Assembly: GCA_017525805.1 (NCBI GenBank)
Contig: JAFXSH010000181.1
Location: 1 to 32,617 of the forward strand
Length of the DNA: 32,617 nt
DNA from: Clostridia bacterium
GTDB taxonomy: Bacteria; Bacillota_A; Clostridia; Christensenellales; Aristaeellaceae
Reading direction: 5' to 3'
Position numbers and translations under genes: made by a program. Positions 18,174 through 26,001 of the stretch are shown one piece after another. The notes under the pieces were generated by a model. That model saw only the letters and a program-made list of their open reading frames with translations, was not told the origin of the DNA and did no database searches. How positions within the stretch are numbered: position 1 is the first letter of the stretch; each line of letters begins with the position of its first letter.

Positions 18174-21100
18174 ATGATAACAATTCGATTTTCCGGGCGC
18201 ATGCCGAGCCCCAATCAGACGCAAATCGGCATGGAAACGGATCAGGGCTGCGAGACGATGCGCTTTCTTTTGCCCCAGGTGGCGGACGGGCAAAGCGCCC
18301 ACCTGATGGCGATTCTGCCGGACGGGACGCCGGAAATGCTGCAAATCCGGGACGGGCTGGCGGTGATCCCCGGCAGCATGACGGAAATACCCGGCCGCAT
18401 TCGATGCTGGGTGGAAATTTTGGGGCCGGGCGGAATTGCATGGAACAGTGAGCTTTTGTATTTGGAGGTGGGCGACCTGCCCCCGATCAGCGAAGAAACG
18501 GAGCGGCAATACCCCACGGCCATTCAGGACGCGCTGGCGGCGGCGGCTGGCGCGGAAGCGGACGCCACGGCGGCGGCGGGATCGGCGGAAAATGCGGCAG
18601 CCAGCGCGGCAGACGCTGCGGCCAGCGCGGAAAAGTGCCAGGAAGCGCAGGACATGATTGCCCCCACGGAAGAAAGCAGCACGGCCAGCGCGGCGCACGC
18701 TACAGGCGAATATTTTATTCTGTCCGGGACGCTGTACAAGGCCACGGCCAATATTGCCCAGGGCGGAACGATCACCCTGAACACCAACTGCGTGGCGGTA
18801 ACTGTCGGGGCGGAAATAAGCGATTTAAAGAGCGCCATCTCCACCGAATACGACCCGCCCTATGCCTACGGAGATTATCTGTTCTATGAGGGGAAACTGC
18901 GTCAGGCGGCACAGGCTATCCCTGCTGACGAAGCGTTCACTTACGGGCATTGGTCGCTCGTCAATGTGGACAGCGGCGCTCCGTTGACGTTCATCAACGA
19001 GTTCGGGCATTGTGTGCCGTATGACCGTAACGGATACCTTGCTCAGACGCAAAAATTACAGGCTTGCAATAACATCGCCGCTCTGCATGTGAATGATGAT
19101 CAATCGCTCACGGATGGGCAGAAGCGTCAGGGCAGGCTCAACATAAATGTGGCTGAAGCCGGGATTTCGCCGGACATGTACGGTGCTGTAGGTGACGGCA
19201 CGACTGATGACACGGACGCTGTAATGACCGCTTTTGTCCTTGCACAACAGGCTGGCGTTCCTGTGGTGTTCGGTTATGGGAAGACCTACTGCGTCAACAA
19301 GGAAATTGACCTCACCAAGCGCATCAATATCTACGGCAACGGTTCGACAATCAAGGCGGTCAATGTAGACACGTCCGAGATGTCCGAGTTCAGCACGTCT
19401 GAATCATACGAAGAGGGCGATAAGGTATTACATGATGGACTCCCGTATATATTCGGTGATGCGCATCCTGCTGGTCCTTGGACTGGTGAGGACGTATACC
19501 GGCTCGGCAATTGGGCGCATGTCTTCTATATCGACATAGACCAAGCACAGTTCCCGTCTACTACGGGCAAAGCGCTTATCAATAACCTGACGATTGACTG
19601 TAACGCATTCTGCAACTACGGCATCTTCGTCCAGACTGTGGGCGGTATGGAGTTCCAGAACATTGACATCTGCGGATTCAACCTGTGCGGTATTTACGCC
19701 ATCGGCGGTTTTGAGTTGTTCTTCGATGATATCCGCATCGCCGGGACGAACAGCGCAAGCACTGTCGGTATCCAGATGTATACCCACGACAGCAACTTCG
19801 CGAACATCGTGACCAAAAATGTCGGTACGGCGATCCACAATGTCGGCGGCAACAACTACTACAACCATGTACACAGTTGGAATACCGAAGCGGCGATCAT
19901 CCCGACCAGCGTGATGTTCGACACCGAGAATGACCTGCATATTACGGACTGCTGTGCCGATACCGTGGCAACGGCGGTAAAGATGCGCGGCGCTTATCAG
20001 GTGACGGCGGTCAACTTCAACATCCTGCACGGCGGCAGTGGTTCGGGCGGCCTGATGCCCCCGTCCGTCATGGGCAGTGTAGTCGCTACGGTGTTCAATG
20101 TTCCGTCGATCGCGGCGACCAAGAATATCCGCTCGTTCGGGATGAACTATCTCAGCACGAGCGAGGAATACAGGCTGTTCAGCATCAATCCTGGTGATGA
20201 GGAATACGATTTTGACTGGTACGCAAACAATGCTTTGACTATCCAGTCGATGAATTATAAGCCAGCTTATATCATATTGGTCAAAGATGTGAGTGACTTA
20301 AAGAGCGCTTTAGCATACACCGAAGACAGCACCACGGCGTCCATGGCGCACGCTACAGGCGACTATTTTATTCTGTCCGGGACGCTGTACAAGGCCACGG
20401 CGGACATTGCCCAGGGCGGAACCATCGTGACCAGCGGCGCGGGCCAGAACTGCGAAGCCACCACCGTAGGCGGGGAGCTTGCGTCCATCGAAAGCGGCGG
20501 CGGCGGCGGATTGGACGGCATCCAGATCGTTGCCAACATGGCCGGTCTTGCTGCTTCCACGGCGGACAAGGTGTTGGTGCTGCATGATGATTCTTCCTGG
20601 GGAACGGGCGGGCCGTGCTGGTTTGAGAAAAGCGCAACATGGAGCACCTACGGCTACCAGCGCAATGACAACAGCTATGTGTTCCCCGTGCCGAATCAGG
20701 CTCCATTGCCGCAAGCCAACGCACCGCGCGAACAACTGGTGGACATCATGCAGACGTGGATCGGCAATCCAAATATGCACCACGGAACCAGCTTCAACAA
20801 TGACCTGTTTTCCGCCAACTGTGCCAGAGACGAAAGCAATCTGTTTGAAATGGACTGCTCCGCCTATGTGAACGCGGTGCTGCTTGGCATTACCTACGCC
20901 AATTCCCGGTACGTGCTTGGGGAAAGCGCAGACAACAAAGAAATGCAGTACATGAGCGATCACATCGGCCCCAGCAAATCGGAATACATGCCAAAGGGCG
21001 GCCTGCAAACGTCCGAGCTTGCCATGTGGTTTGCCCAGCACGGGCGGCTGTTCGATCTTCCGACGGATACGAAAACGGCACGGGACACCCTGCAATTCGG

Positions 21101-21788
21101 AGACATTCTTTTCGGCAGCAGCGGCACGAACCGGCCAAGCGCCTATTACAACATTGAACACTGCATGTTTGTGCTGGGCACAAACAGTGATTATGTAGTT
21201 GTGACCGAATCCGTCAGCGTTACCGGGTCTTTTGAACAGCAGAATTTGAAAATTTCTTTCTACGATCTTTCTACGATCATCGGCCCGGACAAGTATTTCC
21301 GGGTGTTCGCCCGGCCCAAATACGCGCCCCGGATCCAGACCCCGGCCATTACGCCCTATAAGCAGGGCACGTTCAAATACAACGCTTTCCTGCTTCCCAT
21401 CTCTCAGATCAGGCGGCTGACGGACGCCAGCACCGGAACGGCGGTAAACTTTGGCGAACTCTACAATGATTCCCGGTCTATGGCGACGGTGGATTACCTG
21501 CCGGTGATTCCGCTTTCGACGGTGAAGTACATCGGAAACCAGAAAAACCCGCGCAACAATAACTACAATTGGCGCTGCCATGAGTATGACGAGACGATGG
21601 CCCTGGTGAAGTCTACCACCATCGCGTATACGTCCAACGGCGAATACATCCGAACCGAACACGTTCTTGACAGCGGGACAAAATACGTTCGTTTCTCCGC
21701 GAACTACTTATCAGCTACTAATGATACAATTCGTTTTGTAGATGCAAAAGATTTCCTGTTCGAGATCACCCCGCCTGCGGCGACATAA
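18174..21788 (+). CDS. Tail spike with pectate-lyase-like beta-helix and NlpC/P60-like domain
   Basis: This 1204-residue protein is the likely receptor-binding and wall-penetrating spike. Order: an N-terminal beta domain (1-105) for virion attachment, an Ala-rich coiled coil (120-160), a linker module (about 165-222), a carbohydrate-binding-like segment (EYDPPYAYGDYLFYEGKL), a right-handed beta-helix of the Pectate_lyase_3 type (about 335-690, YGAVGDGTTDDTDAV), a second copy of the linker module (about 718-775), an NlpC/P60-like cysteine hydrolase (about 830-1030: MDCSAYV with C895, FGDILF, IEHCMFV with H996), and a C-terminal jelly-roll-like domain (1040-1204). The beta-helix probably cleaves surface polysaccharide and the cysteine domain the peptidoglycan. 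Codon use in the beta-helix part (about 18,840-20,300) is less GC-biased than the flanks, in line with cassette exchange. Enzyme activities are inferred. Confidence 0.82.
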   Translation: MITIRFSGRMPSPNQTQIGMETDQGCETMRFLLPQVADGQSAHLMAILPDGTPEMLQIRDGLAVIPGSMTEIPGRIRCWVEILGPGGIAWNSELLYLEVGDLPPISEETERQYPTAIQDALAAAAGAEADATAAAGSAENAAASAADAAASAEKCQEAQDMIAPTEESSTASAAHATGEYFILSGTLYKATANIAQGGTITLNTNCVAVTVGAEISDLKSAISTEYDPPYAYGDYLFYEGKLRQAAQAIPADEAFTYGHWSLVNVDSGAPLTFINEFGHCVPYDRNGYLAQTQKLQACNNIAALHVNDDQSLTDGQKRQGRLNINVAEAGISPDMYGAVGDGTTDDTDAVMTAFVLAQQAGVPVVFGYGKTYCVNKEIDLTKRINIYGNGSTIKAVNVDTSEMSEFSTSESYEEGDKVLHDGLPYIFGDAHPAGPWTGEDVYRLGNWAHVFYIDIDQAQFPSTTGKALINNLTIDCNAFCNYGIFVQTVGGMEFQNIDICGFNLCGIYAIGGFELFFDDIRIAGTNSASTVGIQMYTHDSNFANIVTKNVGTAIHNVGGNNYYNHVHSWNTEAAIIPTSVMFDTENDLHITDCCADTVATAVKMRGAYQVTAVNFNILHGGSGSGGLMPPSVMGSVVATVFNVPSIAATKNIRSFGMNYLSTSEEYRLFSINPGDEEYDFDWYANNALTIQSMNYKPAYIILVKDVSDLKSALAYTEDSTTASMAHATGDYFILSGTLYKATADIAQGGTIVTSGAGQNCEATTVGGELASIESGGGGGLDGIQIVANMAGLAASTADKVLVLHDDSSWGTGGPCWFEKSATWSTYGYQRNDNSYVFPVPNQAPLPQANAPREQLVDIMQTWIGNPNMHHGTSFNNDLFSANCARDESNLFEMDCSAYVNAVLLGITYANSRYVLGESADNKEMQYMSDHIGPSKSEYMPKGGLQTSELAMWFAQHGRLFDLPTDTKTARDTLQFGDILFGSSGTNRPSAYYNIEHCMFVLGTNSDYVVVTESVSVTGSFEQQNLKISFYDLSTIIGPDKYFRVFARPKYAPRIQTPAITPYKQGTFKYNAFLLPISQIRRLTDASTGTAVNFGELYNDSRSMATVDYLPVIPLSTVKYIGNQKNPRNNNYNWRCHEYDETMALVKSTTIAYTSNGEYIRTEHVLDSGTKYVRFSANYLSATNDTIRFVDAKDFLFEITPPAAT
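18692..18773 (+). repeat. Left copy of direct repeat flanking the beta-helix
   Basis: About 82 nt starting GGCGCACGCTACAGGCGA match 20345-20426 with five mismatches that I count by eye. Both copies encode AHATGxYFILSGTLYKATA and are in frame. Confidence 0.88.
20345..20426 (+). repeat. Right copy of direct repeat flanking the beta-helix
   Basis: Second copy of the 82-nt element at 18692. The short motif SDLKSA occurs next to the beta-helix on both sides (after the left copy, before the right copy). The arrangement is what a module inserted by homologous exchange or tandem duplication would leave. Confidence 0.88.
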
Positions 21789-21802
21789 GAAAGGAGCGCA
21801 AA

Positions 21803-22744
21803 ATGTACACAGCGGATGGAGTGGAAGCCCTGAAAAATCGCCTGAAAGCCGGGGGCAAGAGCAAGGCGGAAATCGTGGTAGCCCTGGCCTGGGCGTGCTT
21901 CGGCTGGCCCTACGTGTGGGGGGCCTGGGGGGCCATGTGTACGCCCGAGGAGCGCAAAACACGGGCCGGGTACAGGCCGGATAAAAAAGAGAACATCTAT
22001 AGGACATGCCCCGTTTTGAGCGGAAAGCAAGCGAGCTGTGAGGGATGCCCATGGCAGGGGACGAGGTGCTTTGACTGCCGAGGCTTTACGGACTGGCTGC
22101 TGAAACAGGTGGGTCTTGATTTGTACGGCGACACCTGCGGGGCGCAGTACGAAAAAGAAAGCAACTGGGCCGTTCGGGGAAATTATGCAGACATGCCCGC
22201 TGGGCTTGTGGGCTGTGTGTTTGAGCGTAAAAACGGCATATGGCAACACACTGGCATGCATGTGGGGATGGGCGTGACCGTCCATTGCAGCGGCACGGTT
22301 CAGAGCGGGGAACGGGACTGGACGGCCTACGGCATACCGGCCGGGCTGTACTCTGACGCCGAGCTGAAAGCGGCTGGAATCGACCCGAAAAACAATCTGC
22401 CCACCCTGCGCCGGGGGAGCAAGGGGGAATTGGTCAAAAGCCTGCAAGAATATTTGAACGATGAAGCCGGGGCTGGGCTGGTCATTGACGGCGCTTTCGG
22501 GGCCAAGACCGAGGAGGCTGTGAAAGCGTTCCAGAAAACCAAAGGACTGACCGCTGACGGTGTGGTAGGCCCCAAGACCTGGGCGGCCATGGGCGGAGCG
22601 CCGGAGAACGATGATTTCCCGGACGAACCGGGGGAAGCGCCGGAGGAAGGAACCGTGCGCGTGCCCGTTGCCATGCTGCTGGCGTGGGTGGACACTTTGG
22701 GGGACATGGCGCTTGATGTTCGGGGCTATGCTGGGGGTGATTGA
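21803..22744 (+). CDS. Endolysin: NlpC/P60-like hydrolase with peptidoglycan-binding domain
   Basis: A 313-residue enzyme that would cut peptidoglycan at the end of infection. The N-terminal domain (about 1-180) carries YVWGAWG, the catalytic FDCRGFTDWLL motif with C92, and HVGMG with H153, as in NlpC/P60 cysteine amidases or endopeptidases. Several extra Cys (CPVLSGKQASCEGCPW) near the active site may form a small structural or metal site. Residues about 195-255 are a PG_binding_1 repeat (LRRGSKGELVKSLQEYL, VIDGAFGAKTEEAVKAFQ, GVVGPKTWAAM). An acidic linker and a C-terminal helix follow. There is no signal peptide, so release depends on the holin downstream. AAGGAG precedes the ATG. The next gene overlaps its stop. 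Confidence 0.88.
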   Translation: MYTADGVEALKNRLKAGGKSKAEIVVALAWACFGWPYVWGAWGAMCTPEERKTRAGYRPDKKENIYRTCPVLSGKQASCEGCPWQGTRCFDCRGFTDWLLKQVGLDLYGDTCGAQYEKESNWAVRGNYADMPAGLVGCVFERKNGIWQHTGMHVGMGVTVHCSGTVQSGERDWTAYGIPAGLYSDAELKAAGIDPKNNLPTLRRGSKGELVKSLQEYLNDEAGAGLVIDGAFGAKTEEAVKAFQKTKGLTADGVVGPKTWAAMGGAPENDDFPDEPGEAPEEGTVRVPVAMLLAWVDTLGDMALDVRGYAGGD

Positions 22745-22938
22745 TTGTGGAGAAAAAGGCGTTAATGTTCATCGTTACGATTATTCTGTTGCTAATGCTG
22801 ATCGTCGCCGTGCTGATCGTGGCCCTGCGGTATATGCGGGAAGAGCCATGGTGGAACCGGGAACCGACACCCATCGTGACCAAAGCGCCGGATGCGGCGC
22901 TGTTGGATAAGCTGGGGCAGAACAGGCCGCCCGGTTGA
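22741..22938 (+). CDS. Small single-span membrane protein in the lysis cassette
   Basis: A 65-residue protein. TTG 22741 overlaps the endolysin stop (TTGA), and GGGGGTG just upstream can serve as RBS; GTG 22747 and ATG 22765 are alternatives. Residues 8-29 are one strong hydrophobic helix (LMFIVTIILLLMLIVAVLIV), followed by a cytoplasmic or external tail with WWNREP and a Pro-rich end. Its place between endolysin and holin suggests a lysis accessory role, such as a second holin or antiholin. No family is recognised. Confidence 0.7.
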   Translation: MIVEKKALMFIVTIILLLMLIVAVLIVALRYMREEPWWNREPTPIVTKAPDAALLDKLGQNRPPG

Positions 22939-22985
22939 TAGGGGCATAAATGTCCTTCAAACCTATCGACCGAAAGGAGAAAACC

Positions 22986-23432
22986 ATGAAGAAAATCACC
23001 GAAGCGCTGGCGGCGGCCCTGGGCGCCGTGGTCAGCTTCTTTACCGGGCTGCCGCCCATCATTTGGGTGCTGGTGGCCGTAATGACCCTGGACTATATCA
23101 CCGGCCTGATGTGCGGAGCCATGGGGAAAAGCCCCAAGACCGAAAACGGGGGACTGTCAAGCAGAACCGCGTTTCAAGGGCTGCTGAAAAAAGTGCTGAT
23201 CCTGATTATCGTGGGCCTGGCCGCGCTGGTGGATCGTGCAATCACAGTGAGCGCCGGAATCCAAGTGGCCGCCGTGACCGGGGCATGCTGCCTGTGGTTC
23301 GTGGCCAGCGAAGGGCTGAGCATCCTGGAAAACGCGGCGGCCATGGGCGTGCCCGTGCCCAAGGTGCTGCTGAAAGCCCTGGAAATCATGCGGGAGAAAG
23401 GCGACGGCGGCGACGAAAGCGGGGAAAAGTGA
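22986..23432 (+). CDS. Phage holin (TcdE/Cph1-type, phage_holin_4 family)
   Basis: A 148-residue membrane protein that would form the holes releasing the endolysin. ATG 22986 is chosen because AAAGGAG lies 6-7 nt upstream; the longer in-frame start at 22950 has no RBS. It has an N-terminal helix, then three or four hydrophobic helices: GLPPIIWVLVAVMTLDYITGL with the family-typical DYITGL, LLKKVLILIIVGLAALVD, and VAAVTGACCLWFVASEGLSILEN with SEGLSILEN. The tail is charged. This layout is that of clostridial toxin-secretion/phage-lysis holins. Confidence 0.9.
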   Translation: MKKITEALAAALGAVVSFFTGLPPIIWVLVAVMTLDYITGLMCGAMGKSPKTENGGLSSRTAFQGLLKKVLILIIVGLAALVDRAITVSAGIQVAAVTGACCLWFVASEGLSILENAAAMGVPVPKVLLKALEIMREKGDGGDESGEK

Positions 23433-23433
23433 A

Positions 23434-23538
23434 ATGAACGAATGCAAGCAGAAAGAGGAGGAACCGGCATGCATCCCGTTTTTCGTGCATGAAAATACGA
23501 TGATGGAGAAACTGCACGCGCAGTATAACGCTATGTGA
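23434..23538 (+). CDS. Short 34-residue protein at the end of the lysis cassette
   Basis: ATG 23434 starts one nt after the holin stop. The product begins MNECKQKEEEPACIPFFVHE and ends MEKLHAQYNAM. The CIPFFVHExxM core resembles a small protein often found near phage lysis genes in Clostridia, which in my recollection continues with a membrane helix. Here a stop comes before any hydrophobic stretch, so it may be a truncated form. GGGGAAAAG upstream could act as a weak RBS. Confidence 0.5.
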   Translation: MNECKQKEEEPACIPFFVHENTMMEKLHAQYNAM

Positions 23539-23566
23539 CCTGACGGAAAAGGAAAAGAAAAAGGAA

Positions 23567-23595
23567 AAGGCCCGCTCTGACGATCGGGCTTTTTT
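23567..23595 (+). terminator. Terminator between lysis cassette and integrase
   Basis: GCCCG at 23570-23574 pairs with CGGGC at 23585-23589, extended by one G-T and two A-T pairs, with a 10-nt loop and six T (23590-23595). On the other strand the A-rich left flank gives a T-rich tail, so it can also end the leftward integrase transcript. Confidence 0.82.
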
Positions 23596-23621
23596 GCAGA
23601 CACTAAAGAATGAAAAATGAA

Positions 23622-25169
23622 TCATTGTTCCTCTGGTGTCGGCAAAAAGGACAAAGAAAGGGAAACGGAATCGCGGGGGTTTTTATCGCGGGTGAGGGGG
23701 CCGGTTTTGGAATAGGTGACGCGGGAGAGGATGGAGCGCAGGAGGGCGTTTTGGTCGGCGGGGGTGGTGGCGTAGGGCCAGGCGTCCAGCACGCGGCGGA
23801 TTTGGGGCAGGGCGCGGATGATCTGCGCGGCCTGGGATTCGGGCGGCTGGGCGGAAGCGGCGGTGAGGCGGGAAATTTCCGCTTCGCTGGCCGCGATTTT
23901 TTCATTCAGGGCGGTGCGGCGCTCTAAAAATTCTTCTATGGAGTAAATGCCTTTTTCCAGCAAATCCTTGGCGGCGGTGAGCTGGCGGCGGGCGGTGGCA
24001 AGGGCCTGGTTGGCGGCGGAAAGCTCCTGGGAGTGATCGACGGGCGCGGGGACGGGCGGGGCGGCCTGGCCCTCGTACTGGATCACATAGCCGCGCAGGG
24101 TGTCCAGGATCACGGAGAGAACCACGTCCATATACGCGGAGGAGCAGGAGCAGACAGGGTTTTTGCAGCAGAGGAAAACGCCACGGGTATTATTGCGGCG
24201 GGTGATGGCATAGCCGCACAGGCCGCATTTGATCAGCCCGGCCAAAGGGTTGGAAATGTGCTTGTTGTCCACATGGGCGATACAGCGGCGGGATTCGGCC
24301 AGGGCGCGCACTTGATCGTATTCCTCGGGCGTGACGATGCCCTCATGCAGGCCCTTGGCCAGAATGTACCGGTCCGACAGGGGCCGGGCGGCCTGGAGCA
24401 CGCCGTCCTTGTACAGAGGCTTGCTTTCGCGCTTCAGCCACTGGACATAGCCGGCATAAATTGGCAGCAAAAGCATCTTGCGAACGGAGTTAGCGTCCCA
24501 AGTGTGGCCGTTATAGGTGGTGCTGCCCATGGCGTTCAGGCGGTTGGCGATGGCAGCCGTGCCTAAGCCATGGTGGAGGTAGTAATCATAGGCCAGCCGG
24601 ACGATGCGGGCTTCCTCCGGGATTTGCTGGAGGGTGTAGCCCTTGCTGCCGGTGCACTTCACCACCTGATAGCCGAAGGGGCGCTTGCCGCCCACGTAAT
24701 GACCCTCCCGGACGGAGGCGGCGCGGCCCGCCTGCATGCGGCGCTTGATGGCCTTGTATTCACGGCGGGCCATGAATAGGGAAAATTCAAAGTATTCTTC
24801 GTCGATTTCGTTATTGGGATCGTAGGTTTTCGCGGGGGTGATGATCCTGGTGCCGCTGACGCGGAACGCCTGGGCCACAATGCCCTGGTCAATGGTGTCG
24901 CCGCGGGCCAGGCGCTCCACTTCGGTGCACAGCACGCCCTCCCACATGCCGCGCTGCACTTCTTCCAAAAGGCGCTGCATCATGGGCCGGGCGGCGATGG
25001 TGTCCCCGGACACGATCTCCCGATAGATGGCGGAGGGCGCCACGTCAATATTCAGGCGGGCGGCCAGGAGCGTGAGGGTGTGCAGATGGCGGGAGAGGGT
25101 TTCGCCCTCGCCGCGGGCTTCCGCTTCCAGATCGGCGCGGGACTTGCGCAGGTACATGCAGTAGGACAT
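23622..25169 (-). CDS. Large serine recombinase (phage integrase)
   Basis: A 515-residue site-specific integrase that would join phage and host att sites. The N-terminal resolvase domain has YLRKSR with the catalytic S10 and the family pattern EVERLARG. A recombinase domain follows with GHYVGGKRPFGYQVV and GTAAIANRLNAMG. A Cys-rich zinc ribbon comes next (IKCGLCGYAITRRNN, FLCCKNPVCSC), and then a coiled coil (residues about 380-450) typical of large serine integrases that controls direction. The start has AGGAG (AGGAGCTGATTCC) in front on the minus strand. It converges on the lysis terminator. The DNA just upstream of the start carries the dyad described as candidate attP. The length is within the usual 450-600 range, with no sign of damage. 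Confidence 0.93.
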   Translation of the reverse strand: MSYCMYLRKSRADLEAEARGEGETLSRHLHTLTLLAARLNIDVAPSAIYREIVSGDTIAARPMMQRLLEEVQRGMWEGVLCTEVERLARGDTIDQGIVAQAFRVSGTRIITPAKTYDPNNEIDEEYFEFSLFMARREYKAIKRRMQAGRAASVREGHYVGGKRPFGYQVVKCTGSKGYTLQQIPEEARIVRLAYDYYLHHGLGTAAIANRLNAMGSTTYNGHTWDANSVRKMLLLPIYAGYVQWLKRESKPLYKDGVLQAARPLSDRYILAKGLHEGIVTPEEYDQVRALAESRRCIAHVDNKHISNPLAGLIKCGLCGYAITRRNNTRGVFLCCKNPVCSCSSAYMDVVLSVILDTLRGYVIQYEGQAAPPVPAPVDHSQELSAANQALATARRQLTAAKDLLEKGIYSIEEFLERRTALNEKIAASEAEISRLTAASAQPPESQAAQIIRALPQIRRVLDAWPYATTPADQNALLRSILSRVTYSKTGPLTRDKNPRDSVSLSLSFLPTPEEQ

Positions 25170-25183
25170 GGAATCAGCTCCTA

Positions 25184-25235
25184 AATTATCTTGTGATAAT
25201 CTTTAGAAAATCATAAGATTATTCCCAAGATTATT
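25184..25235. other. Dyad-symmetric AT-rich element in front of the integrase (candidate attP)
   Basis: Four related 10-mers lie in two opposing pairs: AATTATCTTG (25184-25193) and TGATAATCTT (25194-25203) on the left, TAAGATTATT (25214-25223) and CAAGATTATT (25226-25235) on the right. The centre is near 25209. The total span is about 52 bp, directly upstream of the integrase start, where attP lies in large-serine-integrase phages. It could instead be an operator for the integrase promoter. Confidence 0.45.
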
Positions 25236-25254
25236 TTGAAAATAACTTGCTTAT

Positions 25255-25266
25255 AACTTGCAAGTT
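25255..25266. promoter_or_regulatory. Perfect 12-bp palindrome upstream of hicA
   Basis: AACTTGCAAGTT is self-complementary over all 12 bases. Its left part also occurs as a direct repeat, ATAACTTGC at 25242-25250 and 25253-25261. It is 5 nt from the hicA -35 box, so it is a possible regulator site. Confidence 0.5.
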
Positions 25267-25271
25267 ACCGC

Positions 25272-25300
25272 TTGACATACGTAATGTTACGTAGTATAAT
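25272..25300 (+). promoter_or_regulatory. Consensus promoter of hicAB with operator in the spacer
   Basis: TTGACA (25272-25277) and TATAAT (25295-25300) are both perfect sigma-A boxes with a 17-bp spacer. The spacer holds the inverted repeat TACGTAATGTTACGTA (25278-25293, 7-bp arms). An operator there would be fully covered by a bound repressor, which fits HicB autoregulation through its ribbon-helix-helix domain. HicB binding is inferred. Confidence 0.88.
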
Positions 25301-25322
25301 GAGGGGGCAAGGAGGGAAAAGC

Positions 25323-25508
25323 ATGAGGTGGGCGGAAAAAAAGCGTCAGCTTCGGGAGGCAGGATGCCGAAAAATAGACGAGGGCGGAAACCACGAAATT
25401 TGGTACAGCCCCATTACACAAAAGAAGTTTCCTGTGCCGAGGCATGACACACAGGAGATAGGAAAAGGGATAGAAAAAGCGGTGAACAAGCAGGCGGGGC
25501 TGAAATAA
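25323..25508 (+). CDS. hicA: HicA-type mRNA interferase toxin
   Basis: A 61-residue protein of the usual HicA size. It follows the family pattern: an N-terminal helix (WAEKKRQLREAGCRKI), then GGNHEIWYSP with the catalytic His, a beta strand KKFPVPRH, and the helix EIGKGIEKAVNKQAGL. HicA has a dsRNA-binding-like fold and cuts mRNA when free of HicB. ATG 25323 follows GGAGGG at good spacing and lies 22 nt after the -10 box. hicB follows after 34 nt. Such pairs are common on mobile DNA and could stabilise the prophage or act in anti-phage defence. Confidence 0.9.
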   Translation: MRWAEKKRQLREAGCRKIDEGGNHEIWYSPITQKKFPVPRHDTQEIGKGIEKAVNKQAGLK

Positions 25509-25542
25509 GGGAAGTCCGCGAGACAGAAGGAGGACACAGAAT

Positions 25543-25941
25543 ATGGCAAAGTATTGTTTTCCGGCGATCATCGAGCCGGACGAACCCGGCTTTATGGTGA
25601 CATTCCCCGATATAGAAAATTGCTTTACCAGCGGGGAAAACCTTGTGGACGCGCTGGAAATGGGGGAAGATGTGCTGAACCTGATGCTGACGCATATGGA
25701 AGATCAGAAGGAACCGATTCCCGCGCCCAGCGACCTGAACGCTATACACCCCACGGAAAAAGGGGCGATCGTGACGCTGATCCTGGCGGACACCGTGACC
25801 TACCGCAAAAAGATTTCCAACATGGCGGTAAAGAAAACCCTTTCCATTCCCCAATGGCTGAACACCGCCGCCGAAGCGGCCAACGTGAACTTTTCCCAGA
25901 CCTTGCAGGAGGCCCTGACCGCCAAGCTGGGCATGCAATGA
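25543..25941 (+). CDS. hicB: HicB-type antitoxin
   Basis: A 132-residue partner of HicA. The N-terminal half is the HicB partial RNase H-like domain: YCFPAIIEPDEPGFMVTFPD, then CFTSGENLVDALEMGEDVL, the classical motif that blocks the toxin. The C-terminal half (about 90-132) is a DNA-binding domain, MAVKKTLSIPQWLNTAAEAANVN and FSQTLQEAL, of ribbon-helix-helix type, which should bind the operator in the shared promoter. AAGGAGG precedes the ATG. A strong terminator follows directly. Confidence 0.92.
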   Translation: MAKYCFPAIIEPDEPGFMVTFPDIENCFTSGENLVDALEMGEDVLNLMLTHMEDQKEPIPAPSDLNAIHPTEKGAIVTLILADTVTYRKKISNMAVKKTLSIPQWLNTAAEAANVNFSQTLQEALTAKLGMQ

Positions 25942-25952
25942 CCGCCTTTCCG

Positions 25953-25977
25953 AAAAGCCCCGAGGGGGGCTTTTTTT
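25953..25977 (+). terminator. Terminator after hicAB, usable in both directions
   Basis: AAAAGCCCC (25953-25961) pairs with GGGGCTTTT (25966-25974) around GAGG and runs into seven T (25971-25977). The A-rich left arm supplies a T-tract for the minus strand as well, so it can also stop transcripts of the membrane-protein genes coming from the right. Confidence 0.9.
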
Positions 25978-26001
25978 CATGTGATTTGCTGAATCGGCCG
26001 G

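Noticed and set aside
15774..18698. A 974-codon open frame on the minus strand
   Set aside because: It spans the end of the giant gene, a terminator and two other genes on the opposite strand. The composition is that of a GC-rich shadow frame and it shows no motif.
18174..21788. Diversity-generating retroelement acting on the tail spike
   Set aside because: No reverse transcriptase gene and no template/variable repeat pair with adenine-specific differences is present. The repeats seen flank a domain instead of ending the gene.
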